From NCBI RefSeq assembly GCF_026745355.1, contig NC_079208.1, forward strand, positions 25,216,305 through 25,280,304: 64,000 bases of DNA, read 5' to 3'. The notes under the pieces are model-generated. The model searched no databases and was not told where the DNA came from. It saw only the letters and a list, made by a program, of their open reading frames with translations. This stretch comes from Beta vulgaris subsp. vulgaris. Lineage: Eukaryota; Streptophyta; Magnoliopsida; Caryophyllales; Amaranthaceae. How positions within the stretch are numbered: position 1 is the first letter of the stretch; the number at the start of each line of letters is the position of its first letter. Position numbers and translations under genes: made by a program. Positions 10,897 through 21,758 of the stretch are shown here, piece by piece.

Positions 10897-12094
10897 TCAT
10901 GATTTATTGACCTTCCGTCGTTTCTTAGGATCCTTAAGTACATGTATCCCTTCCGTATGATCTACACGCATATAGTTCTCGAACATATTCACATCATCTT
11001 CCACACTATTTTCAAGATAGGTAAAAGGGGGGAGGTCCTCAAATGCATCATATTCTTCCTCATTATCAACATCACCAAGATCGAGGATACTCCTTTTACC
11101 AAGTACAACAATTGACCACTTATGATCAGCAGGATCAGTTACAAAAAAATAGTTGCTTGACTTGTGATGCAATTATAAATGGCTCCTTAGTTTCACGTAG
11201 ACGACTAAGCTCAACAAGAGTGAATCCGCAAGGATCATATTTTCTTACACAACGTCGATTATCGTCAACCCACTTGCAACACAAGAGGCAAATATTAAAA
11301 GTACAGTAGTCCAGCTCCCATATTTCTTGTATTCGCCCATATTAGTTGCTTTCAGCATGTACATGCTACTTATCCTTCGAGCTTGCGTATTGTGTAGACC
11401 ACGCCACAAGTGAAACACCACTATTTTGTTGCAATCTTGACTTCAGATCTTGATATTCAGTCCAAAACGTATACCCATTAATATCATAACCCTCATAAGA
11501 GCGTACAGCTTCACGAGGACCAAATGCTAACCACTTGAATGTTTCAGGAACAATTTCATCCAAATTATTCACTACTCGTGTATGAAACCAATCAATGAAA
11601 GTCTCGTTATGAATTTGCGTCAATGCCCTTACTCCTTTTCCAGGATTGCTAACACGTAATTCCTCCATATATTCATTTAAATAGGGATGGACAACTGATA
11701 CGTGATGCAATACAAATAAGTGAGCTTGTTTACCCTTTTCTACGGAAGGTGTGATCAATTTTGAACCAATTGTACCCTTACCCTCAAGTCTGCCCTCGTG
11801 TCGGGATGTCGAAAGTCCAACAATATCAACACTAGCAAAATACTCAGGCACAAAATTACTCATCTCTTCACCCACAATCCCTTGAATTATACTACCTTCT
11901 TGTTGTGCAGGATTCTGAACTTTATCCTTCAAAGTGCCCATATATCTCGCAAAAGGATAGCACCACCTTAAAAACACTGGACCACACAGCTTAATTTCTC
12001 GAACTAGATGGACAATGAGATGGACCATAATGTCAAAGAATGCGCGGGGGGGGGGGGGGAGGGACATCTCAAATTTGTTTATAGTTTCAACTAC
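10897..12094 (-). pseudogene. CACTA TNP2-type transposase, C-terminal half
   Basis: The minus strand continues the TNP2 transposase interrupted at 12094. It shows the DUF4218-type block (VVETINKFEM, FFDIMVHLIVHLVREIKL, NEYMEELR), the HNETFIDWFHTRV segment, and a DUF4216-type end (YDINGYTFWTEYQD, SNYFFVTDPADHKWSIVV). The stop is at 10899-10897. The frame is lost between about 11366 and 11172, where YGSWTTVLLIFASC is still readable. A run of 13 G at about 12047-12059 sits where the family has one or two prolines (LPPPPRAFFDIM). In an active element the product cuts CACTA ends. It is inactive because it is split and frameshifted. Confidence 0.9.
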
Positions 12095-12500
12095 CACTAC
12101 AACAAATATGTGCAAAAGTATCACCTATGAGAGACCTCCTGAATGAAATAAGTGATTATTCAATAAAAATAACCTAATTTGTTCGAAAAGTGGTCTGTTA
12201 TACATGATAAAGGAGACCTTTTCTTTAAAAAGGTGGTTTTTTTAACCTTATCAAAAGTTTTCAATATTAAAGAAACCAGTTATTCCTATTAAGTGGTCTT
12301 TTTAAAAAAAAAATTCCTTATATTATTATAGTCAATAATAACTGTATTACTAATTGTCTAATTATTAATTAAAAAAAAAAACACACATTTATAACCCACT
12401 AAAACCCTAAATATACTACTCTTTACTTTTTTTTACCGTACTCTTTAGTTAATTAACTTTGTATGTATTACTCCATTATTATCAAATAATTAAAGCCAAA

Positions 12501-12601
12501 GGAATTTTTTCCTTGAATAATGCCAAAAAGGGGATTAATTCCCAAAATGTGTCACAAAAAATTTTATTTCCCTGCGTACCGTCCACGTAGGATGGCACGC
12601 G
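12501..12601 (+). repeat. Left terminal inverted repeat of the MULE
   Basis: This pairs with 21759-21859 at near identity: it begins GGAATTTTTTCCTT, contains GGGGATTAATTCCC, and ends GGCACGCG. Confidence 0.95.
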
Positions 12602-12630
12602 AATTTTTTTTTTCTTTAAAACTGCAGTAA

Positions 12631-12833
12631 AACCGCTACTCAGAGTAGCGGTTATATTTAAAATCAACCGCTACTTGGAGTAGCGGTTTTCTTTAATGAA
12701 CCGCTACTCTGAGTAGCGGTTTACAAGATTTTGGACCCGTTGTAAACCGCTACTCGGAGTAGCGGTTCATTAAAGAAAACCGCTACTCCGAGTAGCGGTT
12801 CATTAAAGAAAACCGCTACTCCGAGTAGCGGTT
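12631..12833. repeat. Left array of six 23-bp palindromes
   Basis: Six copies start at 12631, 12666, 12699, 12745, 12778 and 12811. Each is an 11-bp arm AACCGCTACTC, one central base, and the mirrored arm GAGTAGCGGTT (the first three copies have one or two changes near the centre). Spacers are 10-23 bp. Together with the right array these are candidate transposase-binding or cruciform-forming sites. Confidence 0.95.
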
Positions 12834-12889
12834 TATAAAAATCCCCAAATCAGACCTAAATCCCCAATTCCCCAATTTACTAACGTTCG

Positions 12890-13522
12890 AATTTTTTTTT
12901 TTCTCTCAAACTCACTTCTCCCTCTCTCTCTCTTCCGACGACAACGCCGCACGAGCCTCACCGCCGGCGACCGGAGCTCTATTCCGACGACAGTCCGTCA
13001 CTTCTCCCTCTCTCTCTTCCGACGACAGCGCCATCTCACCGGATCCGTCACTTCTCCCTCTCTCTCTTCCGACCACAGCCATCTTTGTGAGTATTTTTTT
13101 TGTTTTTTTTTTGTTTTTATTTTGTTTTTAATTTAATTTGTTTAGCATGCCATATTTGTTATGTATTTTAAGTTTGTAACTGTTAGATGGAAATTGTTTA
13201 GTTTGATTAGTATAATTTAGTTGTTGATGATTAAAAATTTAGGATATTGTGATGGTTGATTTTGTATCAATTGGAAGGTTAGTATAATTGGAAGGTGATT
13301 AGTATAATTCGAAGGTTATTAGCATATTGTTTAGTTGTTTGATTAGTATAATTTAGTTGTTGGTTGGTTAAAAATGGATTTGAGCATTTTGTGATGGTTG
13401 ATTTTGCATGAATTGTTGTGTTTATGTTGTAAATACTACTAGTATAGGTGAAAAATAGTGTTCATATTGTTTGAATATGTAGAATAAGAATAACTTAATT
13501 AAACATTATGTTTTTTTATGTA
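12890..13522 (+). promoter_or_regulatory. Leader exon and first intron of the MULE transposase gene
   Basis: A CT-rich leader (12890-13087) contains a threefold repeated phrase, CACTTCTCCCTCTCTCTC...TTCCGAC. It is followed by a donor (TTT/GTGAGT at 13088) and an acceptor (TTTTTTTATGTAG ending 13522), with the transposase ATG four bases on. A leader intron is common in plant genes and supports transcription from the left end. Confidence 0.6.
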
Positions 13523-13526
13523 GAAT

Positions 13527-16019
13527 ATGGAACAACCTAAATATCCTCTATACCTTTATTGGAATGGTGAATTATCTCAAAATGATGTTGATATTGTGTA
13601 TAGAGGTGGAAGGAAAAAGTTTTTGTTCATCAATTCCGGTATGATGTTTCAAGAGATTCTGAATAGGGTATATGACGTTGTTGGATGTGATCGTATGTAT
13701 GTGGAACTGAAATTGTTTATGAGATATCCGATGCCGGGAAAATATGTGCCAATTGCACTAGAGGATGACGAGTCACTGAGTGCTATGTGGCTTTCAGTGA
13801 CACAAACGTCAGCCATGGCAATGGAGGTGTACATTGAACAAGTTCCCAAAGAGATAAATGTGCAAAGTAATGTGGGTTATGTACCTTCAATGGACTTTAG
13901 GGATAGCATGGAGGTACCGACATCAGCTCCTAATATGCAATTTGAATCATTTACTAGCATGTTGTCAGACCCACATTATGTAATCAGCACATGAATGAGT
14001 TTATTTCTCTGCTTCGTCTCCCCACATACCATCCACATTCCATCTTGACACTCTACATCAAAATGATGTTGATTTTTTGGGAAACGAGGAGGAGCATGTG
14101 GATTCTGATAGGGATGAGGATGATGATGCAAGAGAATTAGCTGACAAGGCAATAAAGGCTGGTGTTCCTTCACAAGATTGGCTTAGAGTTGACGAAGTTG
14201 ATCAAAGGTTAATAGATTCATGGATGACTTGGAATGTCACTGGTTCATTAACTGTGGCTTCTGAATTTGAGATAGGACAAGAGTTCGCCTCATTGCAGCA
14301 ATTAAAGAATTTTGTGAAAGCATGGTCGATCTCTAGAAACCAGATGTTTCGGGTGTTAGAGTCAGAGCCCACAAAGTATGTCATTGAATGTGCAGAAAGG
14401 AAGTGTGTCACTGTCCATGGAGGTTGCGTGCAATCATGACTAAGTCGTTCTCATTCAAAATTGTACGATATGTTGGTCCACATGCAAGCAATTGTTTAGG
14501 AGACATAACATGTGGAGACCATCCTCTCATTTCATCAGATTTCGTTGCTGATCTTATCGAGGATTTCATTAGGTCCATCCTTCATTCAAAGTTCAGTCCA
14601 TCCTTACTTTTGTGAAGAACCAATATCAATTTTCAATAACATATAAGAGAGCTTGGTTAGCAAAACAAAAGGCAATCAGCAATATTTTTGGTGATTGGGA
14701 GAAGTCGTATCAAGAGTTACCGAGGTACTTGCAAGCCTTGAAAGAGTCCAATCGAGGCACTGTCGTTTACTGGAGTACGATCCCAACACAAGATCCTACT
14801 ACGCACATCTTTAGGAGGGTCTTCTGGGCCTTTAAACCCTCCATTTCCGGATTCCGTCATTGTCGGCCTCTTATCACTATAGATGGTACTCACTTGTACG
14901 GGAAATACAAAGGCAAATTATTGATTGCTATGGGAACAGATGCTAATTTCCAGCTATTCCCACTTGCCTTTGCTGTTGTGGAGGAAGAAAGCACGGAGGA
15001 CTGGTCTTGGTTTTTAGCTTGCATTAGACGTTCCGTCACAGATAGAAAGGATCTGTGTGCATCTCTGATCGTCATAGGGGTATCCTTGCAGCTATGAATG
15101 AGCCTGGTAGTGGATGGGAAGAACCATATGCACATCCGCTTTTGTGTGCGTCATCTTGCTTCGAACTTGAATTCGAAGTATAAGAATGCTGCCATCAAGA
15201 ACCTATTCGGAAAAGCTGCATATGCTAGGCAGAAAAGGAAGTTTTTGTACTATATGGATCGAATTGGCTCCATTAATGTCGAGGCAGCTAGATATCTGTT
15301 GGACATTCCCCTTCATCTATGGTCTCTACATCATGATGGTGGGTGTAGATATGGTGTGCAAACCACCAACATGTCTGAAGTGTTTAATGGTGTCCTAAAA
15401 GGAGCAAGATGTCTTCCGATCACTGCTTTGGTAAGAATGACATTTTATCGTGTCAATTCTTATTTTGCTACAAGGAGAGAATTAGGTAGAAAAAGACTTG
15501 AGGAAGGCCATGATTATAGCCCGAAGGCGACTACATCATTGAAAAGAACATGGAGAAGGCAGGTGCTCATGAGGTGATTGTGTTTGATTATGAACGAGGG
15601 CTATTTGAGGTCACTACTGGTCGTGGAGACCGTATTGCAGGGAAAGGTGGAAAGAAACACACGGTTAACTTAATGCAGAAGACATGTACATGTGAGAAAG
15701 TCACCGGAGCTTGTCATATAAGTTGTCGTGTTCTCATGTCCTTGCGGTATGTCGTCACCGGAGCTTGTCATATAGTGGTTTTGTGGACGCTTCATTTCTG
15801 ACTAGCTCGTATCGATCTACTTATATGTCCTTTTTCAAGCCTGTGCCTGATATGCATAATTGTTCTCCATATGATGGTCCGAGAATTATAGCTGATGAGA
15901 GGCTAAAACGTGGAGCTGGACGTCCACGGTCGACTCGAATACAAAATGAAATAGATGTAGCATTTGTAAGGTTTCAGGACACAATAAGCAAAGATGTCTT
16001 AATAAGAACATCTGGGTAA
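13527..16019 (+). pseudogene. MURA-type MULE transposase, frameshifted
   Basis: The start at 13527 follows the intron acceptor. Domains in order: a MuDR N-terminal region (EQPKYPLYLYWNGEL, 13527-13994); the MuDR DNA-binding region (EFEIGQEFASLQQLKNFVKA, about 14260); WRLRA near 14422; the MULE DDE core (RPLITIDGTHLYGKYKGKLL, about 14866); the EDWSWFLACI block; and a SWIM-type zinc finger (CTCEK, then SCSHVLAVCR) near 15685-15745. At least five frame changes separate these blocks (near 14000, 14410, 14610, 15060 and 15700). A repeated phrase, GTCACCGGAGCTTGTCATATA, flanks the zinc finger break. In working elements this enzyme cuts and joins the terminal repeats. It is inactive here. Confidence 0.9.
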
Positions 16020-18005
16020 ATGTTTTCATATTTTGTTAAATTTCATAAATGTATATTATTTTCATAGTTCTCATTGTGTTACTAATCGGTATATTTTTTT
16101 TTTTCTTATTAGGTCTGATGGCGCAGTCCATCTTTCCCGGCCCCACTGATCGCAGCGTTCTCACCCTCCAGGACCAGCATCGGAGTGAGGATGTCTGGAG
16201 GGGAGTAGCGGACACGGTACTATCGTGTCGGTTGCATCATCACAGTCTCTATCTTGACTGGGAGATTCACGATAGGGTTCTTCGGTATGTCGAGCGTGCT
16301 GGTTTTCTCGGCATACATCGTTTGGTAGGGGGAGGTTTGGAGATTGATAGACCACTTCTGACGGCATTAGTGGAGCGATGGAGGCAGGAGACCCATACAT
16401 TTCATTTGACTGTTGGGGAGGCGACGATTACTTTGGAGGATGTCGCTGTTATCCTTGGACTTAGAGTGCACGGGGCACCTGTTACTGGTCGAGGCGAGGG
16501 TAACTGGGCTGCATTAGTTTTCGAGTTGTTAGGGATTTGGCCCAACACACCGGAGAACGAGCCCAAAGTTCTCCAGGGTTCGTCTTTGAGATTGACATGG
16601 CTTCGGCAACATTTTTTCTTGTTGCCGAATGATGCTGATGAGGTGACAGTACACGATTTGCCCGGGCTTACATTCTTGCATTGATGGGGTCCATTCTTTT
16701 TGCCGACAAGAGTGGAGATGCAGTCCAGGTTCTTTATCTCCCACTTTTAGCTGATCTCGACGTAGCAGGGACATATAGTTGGGGTAGTGCGACCCTTGCA
16801 TACCTGTATCGGCAGCTATGTCGGGCATCACAGAGGGTGCGAGGGAGTTAGGTGGCCCTGTGTTGTTGCAGATTTGGGCATGGGAGCACATACACATTGG
16901 CAGACCTCGGATTTCGAGGGTGCGGGACCCACCTCCACAGTTTGACGAGGCCGTTCCTATTTTAGGCTCCCAGCATGTTCCGGGGTTTGACCCCTTAGCT
17001 GTCAGGTAATATTCAATGTCTCACATTTGTTGACATTCTTTAGTTTCATTTTTCTCATGGATAATAACGTATATTTCTTTTCAGTTGGCTTCGAGTACAC
17101 ATCACTAGGTCCCACACAGCAGGTGGGCTTCCTTACTACAGGGATGCACTTGACCATCAGACGGACGAGCAGGTACATAGGTCGTACTTGCCTAACTTAT
17201 ATACATTGGTAGATCTTCTGCCATATAACTTTGGATGATCACAAATCTGGAGACTGGCGTTGTTACCTGCTATATGTCGAGCTGATCGACATGTATGGCG
17301 CACATGGCCCCACTTATCTGTTTCGACATTGTAGAGTTCCATTTCCCTGGTCGAGTTATGCGCCAGTTTGGATTCGAGCAGACGATTCCGCACCTTCTGA
17401 TACGAGCAAAACCTTCATGCCATAGATCGGAGGTCGAAGAACAAGAACTATCCGCTCAGACATCGACCTTACATTGCACATTGGGATGAGCGCGAGGGAC
17501 ACATAGTTCAGGGCACTCCTTTTAGTGGTCGTACTCATGCCTTTGACGAGTATATGATATGGTTTCGTCGCATCACGAGGTTACGCCTGACGAATCCATC
17601 GAGGCGACCACCTTCTACACATTATCAGCCTGCGTCTGCAGATATAGTACTGGTAAGTTCACTGATTTTTAGTTGCACTTTTATTTATTTATACAACTAT
17701 ATAATATGTATTTTTTTCTTTCTATTCAGGCACATACTTTATCTGATATTGCTCATAGGTGCGGTACTGTACTAGAGGCTTCTGAGTCATTGCCTCCAGA
17801 TATGGTGCGTGAGTTGTATGCGCAGACATTGCAGACTATGAGGGGACTGTGTGTTGATGTGTTGGCCGAGCTGGACATGGCCACATCGTACAGGGCGTGC
17901 CTACTTCTGCTGGATATACATCGACTTCTACATCTTCTACGTCTGCTGCCCATATATCTACCACGACAGCTTTGCTTTCACCTCCAGTCAGTCAGAGGGC
18001 CTATC

Positions 18006-18563
18006 TGATGTGAATCTTAATAAAAAATTCACTTAGCTAGGCTCGAGTATGTAGTTTAGTGGATTTGACAAATAAAGTTTGTATTTTTTTGTGTTTTTAT
18101 TTTATAAGTTAACAAGATATGATGAACCCAGGTGTATTTCAGCTCACGGTTCAAATAGGTTTTTAGATTCACTGTAAAAACAAGGGTTGTGGATTCCTCC
18201 TAACTCAAATAACTCAAACTCAAAACTCTACTATTATTATGCTCGAAAACTCATATATATAGTACAAGTTTCCTAAACCTAATTGAATTAGAAAAAAACT
18301 TAACTTATTTATCTTTATCTTAAGGATCAAGATAAATAATTATCCTATCTTTATCTAAGTACTTCACACGCCTAATCCAAATATAATTAGGATTATTAAA
18401 ACTCCTACTTTGACTCAAATGATAAGGAATTAGACTCCTAAATATAATAGGATTCCTTTATCATTTACACACTTAATTAAAATAAACAGAAATTAAAAAC
18501 CCTAAATTACATAGAATCCTAACAGAACTAGAATTCCATATAATTATTACTATTTCCATATCA
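18006..18563 (-). repeat. LTR (3' LTR of the minus-strand element)
   Basis: A direct repeat of 20500-21063; it begins TGATGTGAATC and ends TTTCCATATCA. Confidence 0.95.
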
Positions 18564-18598
18564 AACTCCCCCTCTAGAAAAAAACTTGTCCACAAGTT

Positions 18599-20425
18599 TT
18601 AGTCTGGGAAGCATGGAACTAAATCACAAGATGGAAATGTTGCACATATTCCATTTCCTAGGAGCACTTTGAATGTCTCATATCCAACTTTTTCCACAAG
18701 CTCAAAGGGTCCCTCATCCATAGGTTCTCCATATTTATGATTCACATGTAGCTTTTGAGCAGAAAGTGACAACCATACTTTGTCTCCCAAATCCATCTTA
18801 GAACCTTGGCGCATTTGTAGAAGTTGTTGTCTCCCTTCCTTTTTGTTTTGTGCAGTTTTTAAAACTTCATGATGACATGAACTTATGCATACATGAGCTT
18901 TGTCTTGGCTTTCCTTTTCTTTCTCCTTGGGGCGCCTATTAGGTGGTAATGATTGCAAAACCATTCTTTTATCCCCCATTAAAACTGAATAAGCATTAGT
19001 TTTACCATTATGCATCACATGTCTATCACTTTGCCATGGTCTTCCAAGTAATAATGAACATGCAGTCATTGGTAAAGCATCACACCAAAGTTGATCCATG
19101 TATTCACCAACACGAAAACCAACTAAAGCTTGTTTACGTACCCAAATGCCATCATCATTCAACCAGCTTAGTTTATAAGGATGGGGATGCTTGCGCATTT
19201 GCAGATTTAAAGTTTCAGCCATAGACGAATCACAAACATTAGTACATGAACCACTATCAATGATAAAAGAACAAACTTTACCCTTGATTATGCAGTTTGA
19301 ATGGAATAAATTGTTACGTTGCTCATCCACAGAAGCATCATCGTGAGAAGATAATAAAGAGCGACGAATTAGCAAGGAAGGATGTTCTTGTTCCGGGGCA
19401 CAGATAGGTTGACTCGCCCAAAATTCATCATCATCTAGGGAAGGAGACGGAGGGTGTGGTTCTTCGGCCAAAAAAAGGACCAATTCATCTCGTGTGGTGA
19501 GGGTGGTGTTAGGACAATTTCGTGCAATGTGGCCGAGACCTTGGCACCGAAAACACTGAGTTTTCTTGGGCTTAGTCGGATCATGAGGAGTCTTAGCACT
19601 TGCGGATGGAAGCGTCGAGGATGGGGCGGCAGGGGGAGCTGGAGTACTCGACGAGTCAAGTGAAACCGAGGCAGGCGAAGGTTGGCTGGGCGTGGCCGAA
19701 GGTGGAGGGGAAGGTAGAGCAGCCCATGGAGATCGTGTGCGAGAGTCCATTAATTGACGTTCAATTTTTGTAGCCAAAATACATACATCATCAAACGTGA
19801 CGTATTGTTGAAACTCAAGGAGATTAGCAATGGACCGATTTAGACCAACAAGAAAACGTGCGTTTTTTTGTTCCTCATCTTCTTGAATGTCGCATGCCAT
19901 ATGTAAGCGTTCGAACTCCTTAAGGTATTGCGCCACGGACAGATTAGTTTGACGTAACGAGTTGAGCCGCACAAAGAGCTCTTGTCGGTATGTGCGAGGC
20001 ACAAACCTTTTGCGCATCTTAGTCTTTAGGGAAGACCAACTATCAATGGGAGGCTTGTCTTCGCGTGCACGCCGAGTGCGGGTAGACTCATACCAAAGTG
20101 ACGCATATTTTGTGAGTTTGAGAAGAGCGTAAGAGAAGCGAGACCCGTCACTGAGGTTCTTGTGATCAAAGAGGCGTTCCAGCCTTTGTTCCCACTCCAA
20201 GTAGGCTTCAGGATCCAAGTCGCCCTCGAAGGTCGGCAAATCAGCCAAGCGTAGGTCATCATCACGTCGGGGGTGATGAGGAGGTGGACGGGGTAAACTA
20301 GAGTCCCGCTCGACGTTGTTTACCTGCGTGGCCAAGGCAGTGAATTGGGTTACCAAAGCTTCGAGCTTTTCGTTCGTGGCCTGGATGGCAGCGAACATCG
20401 CTGCTTTGTCTTCGGTATTGGACAT
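18599..20425 (-). CDS. Gag-protease fused in frame to an integrase C-terminal tail
   Basis: The minus-strand frame is fully open. I start it at MSNTEDKAAMFAAIQ (20425): the upstream ATG at 20497 would use codons inside the primer-binding region. Order: coiled N-terminus; retrotransposon gag domain (LPTFEGDLDPEAYLEWEQRL through FVRLNSLRQTNLSVAQYL); Ser/Pro-rich linker; zinc knuckle CFRCQGLGHIARNC; and an aspartic protease segment with IIDSGSCTNVCDSSM. It then passes straight into an integrase-end segment (MDLGDKVWLSLSAQKL, DEGPFELVEKV). Polymerase and integrase core are deleted without breaking the frame. It could assemble particles and package its own RNA. 608 codons without a stop amid dead neighbours suggests youth or selection. 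Confidence 0.9.
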   Translation of the reverse strand: MSNTEDKAAMFAAIQATNEKLEALVTQFTALATQVNNVERDSSLPRPPPHHPRRDDDLRLADLPTFEGDLDPEAYLEWEQRLERLFDHKNLSDGSRFSYALLKLTKYASLWYESTRTRRAREDKPPIDSWSSLKTKMRKRFVPRTYRQELFVRLNSLRQTNLSVAQYLKEFERLHMACDIQEDEEQKNARFLVGLNRSIANLLEFQQYVTFDDVCILATKIERQLMDSRTRSPWAALPSPPPSATPSQPSPASVSLDSSSTPAPPAAPSSTLPSASAKTPHDPTKPKKTQCFRCQGLGHIARNCPNTTLTTRDELVLFLAEEPHPPSPSLDDDEFWASQPICAPEQEHPSLLIRRSLLSSHDDASVDEQRNNLFHSNCIIKGKVCSFIIDSGSCTNVCDSSMAETLNLQMRKHPHPYKLSWLNDDGIWVRKQALVGFRVGEYMDQLWCDALPMTACSLLLGRPWQSDRHVMHNGKTNAYSVLMGDKRMVLQSLPPNRRPKEKEKESQDKAHVCISSCHHEVLKTAQNKKEGRQQLLQMRQGSKMDLGDKVWLSLSAQKLHVNHKYGEPMDEGPFELVEKVGYETFKVLLGNGICATFPSCDLVPCFPD

Positions 20426-20499
20426 GGCTGGCGAGGGTGATGCGAGCTGGGTGTGCGAGGTATAGGCGGGTGGTGGAATGTATAGCAGCCACACCAAAT

Positions 20500-21063
20500 T
20501 GATGTGAATCTTAATAAAAAATTCACTTAGCTAGGCTCGAGTATGTAGTTTAGTGGATTTGACAAATAAAGTTTGTATTTTTTTGTGTTTTTATTTTATA
20601 AGTTAACAAGATATGATGAACCCAGGTGTATTTCAGCTCACGGTTCAAATAGGTTTTTAGATTCACTTGTAAAAACAAGGGTTGTGGATTCTCTCCTTAA
20701 ACTCAAAATAACTCAAACTCAAAACTCTACTATTATTATGCTCGAAAACTCATATATATAGTACAAGTTTCCTAAACCTAATTGAATTAGAAAAACAACT
20801 AAACTTATTTATCTTTATCTTAAGGATCAAGATAAATAATTATCCTATCTTTATCTAAGTACTTCACACGCCTAATCCAAATATAATTAGGATTATTAAA
20901 ACTCCTACTTTGACTCAAATGATAAGGAATTAGACTCCTAAATATAATAGGATTCCTTTATCATTTACACACTTAATTAAAATAAACAGAAATTAAAAAC
21001 CCTAAATTACATAGAATCCTAACAGAACTAGAATTCCATATAATTATTACTATTTCCATATCA
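20500..21063 (-). repeat. LTR (5' LTR of the minus-strand element)
   Basis: The partner of 18006-18563 with scattered indels (for example an extra T near 20665 and an altered run near 20795). Confidence 0.95.
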
Positions 21064-21309
21064 CTATCGACGATGTTCTGACACTACTCCCCCTTCTCTT
21101 GATGCCATTGCAGAGACTCATGAGACCACACCTAGCTCATCTACACCTTCACAAAAGAAAAAGAGAGGGTTTTAGCAGTTTCATTTATTGTTTATGTAGT
21201 TAGTTAACATTATTTTCTCACTCTAACTTGTAACTAAAATTTTTTTCATACATTTGAATGTGTATGAACTTGGTGATGAGTGATCAATGTGTGGCTTATA
21301 TTTGGTGTT

Positions 21310-21530
21310 GTTGAATGGAATTTGGTGCTGGAATTGCAGGTTGGATAATGTTGAAATTGGAGGTTGGATAATTGTTTGGAATTGCAGGTTGGATAATGTT
21401 GAAATTGGAGGTTGGATAATTGTTTGGAATTGCTGGAAATGCAGGTTGGATAATGTTGAAATTGGAGGTTGGATAATTGTTTGGAATTGCTGGAATTGCA
21501 GGTTGGATGCTTGTTTGGGATTGCTGGAAT
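21310..21530. repeat. Minisatellite of GGTTGGATAATG-type units
   Basis: Units of roughly 48-55 bp combine TTGCAGGTTGGATAATGTTG, AAATTGGAGGTTGGATAATT and GTTTGGAATTGC, repeated about three to four times. They lie in the DNA after the PMD stop and before the right palindrome array. The apparent ORFs here on both strands are products of the repeat. Confidence 0.85.
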
Positions 21531-21597
21531 TTTTTTGGCTTTCTGGCACTTGGCCAGTTATGTAGAAACAATGCAGTGAGTTGTGTAATGGGTACAA

Positions 21598-21725
21598 AAC
21601 CGCTACTCGGAGTAGCGGTTTTAATGAATGAACCGCTACTCGGAGTAGCGGTTTACCCGGGGGACAAAACCGCTACTCCGAGTAGCGGTTTTGTTTGAAG
21701 TAAACCGCTACTCCGAGTAGCGGTT
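21598..21725. repeat. Right array of four 23-bp palindromes
   Basis: Four copies of the same palindrome start at 21598, 21631, 21668 and 21703, just inside the right terminal repeat. Confidence 0.95.
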
Positions 21726-21758
21726 TACCTCCGTTAAAACAAAAAAAAAAATTTTTTT

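Larger units (their letters stand above)
18006..21063 (-). mobile_element. Internally deleted Ty3/gypsy element (gag-protease plus integrase tail)
   Basis: Two LTRs (558 and 564 bp) enclose about 1.9 kb. The 5-bp duplication CTATC flanks it exactly (18001-18005 and 21064-21068). The LTRs start TGATGTGAATC and end CCATATCA, and differ by a handful of small indels and substitutions, so the insertion is young. Read on the minus strand, a purine tract (AGAGGGGGAG, 18567-18576) lies before the 3' LTR. Reverse transcriptase, RNase H and the integrase core are absent, so it needs partner enzymes. Confidence 0.95.
16118..21175 (+). pseudogene. Plant mobile domain (PMD, MAIN-like) gene, split by an LTR element
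   Basis: The ATG at 16118 follows an acceptor (CTTATTAG). The protein opens MAQSIFPGPTDRSVLTLQDQ, followed by YVERAGFLGI, ALVERWRQETHTFHL and EATITLEDVAVILGLRVHG, the hallmarks of PMD/'aminotransferase-like' MAIN family proteins. Exons inferred: 16118-17005, 17085-17652, 17730-18005, resuming at 21069-21175 after the LTR insertion and ending KKKRGF. The frame is broken near 16680, 16850, 17210, 17400 and 17900. PMD proteins act in the plant nucleus in transcriptional control and genome stability; PMD genes are known passengers of MULEs. It lies about 100 bp after the transposase. Whether the two were fused by splicing (intron about 16015-16112) or separate genes is open. Confidence 0.85.

Noticed and set aside
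12631..12833. CRISPR-like array (repeats with short spacers)
   Set aside because: The repeats are full palindromes with AT-rich short spacers inside a plant MULE, mirrored at the other end; no cas genes.
21223..21597. Opposing ORFs of 124 and 92 codons
   Set aside because: Both are translations of the minisatellite.
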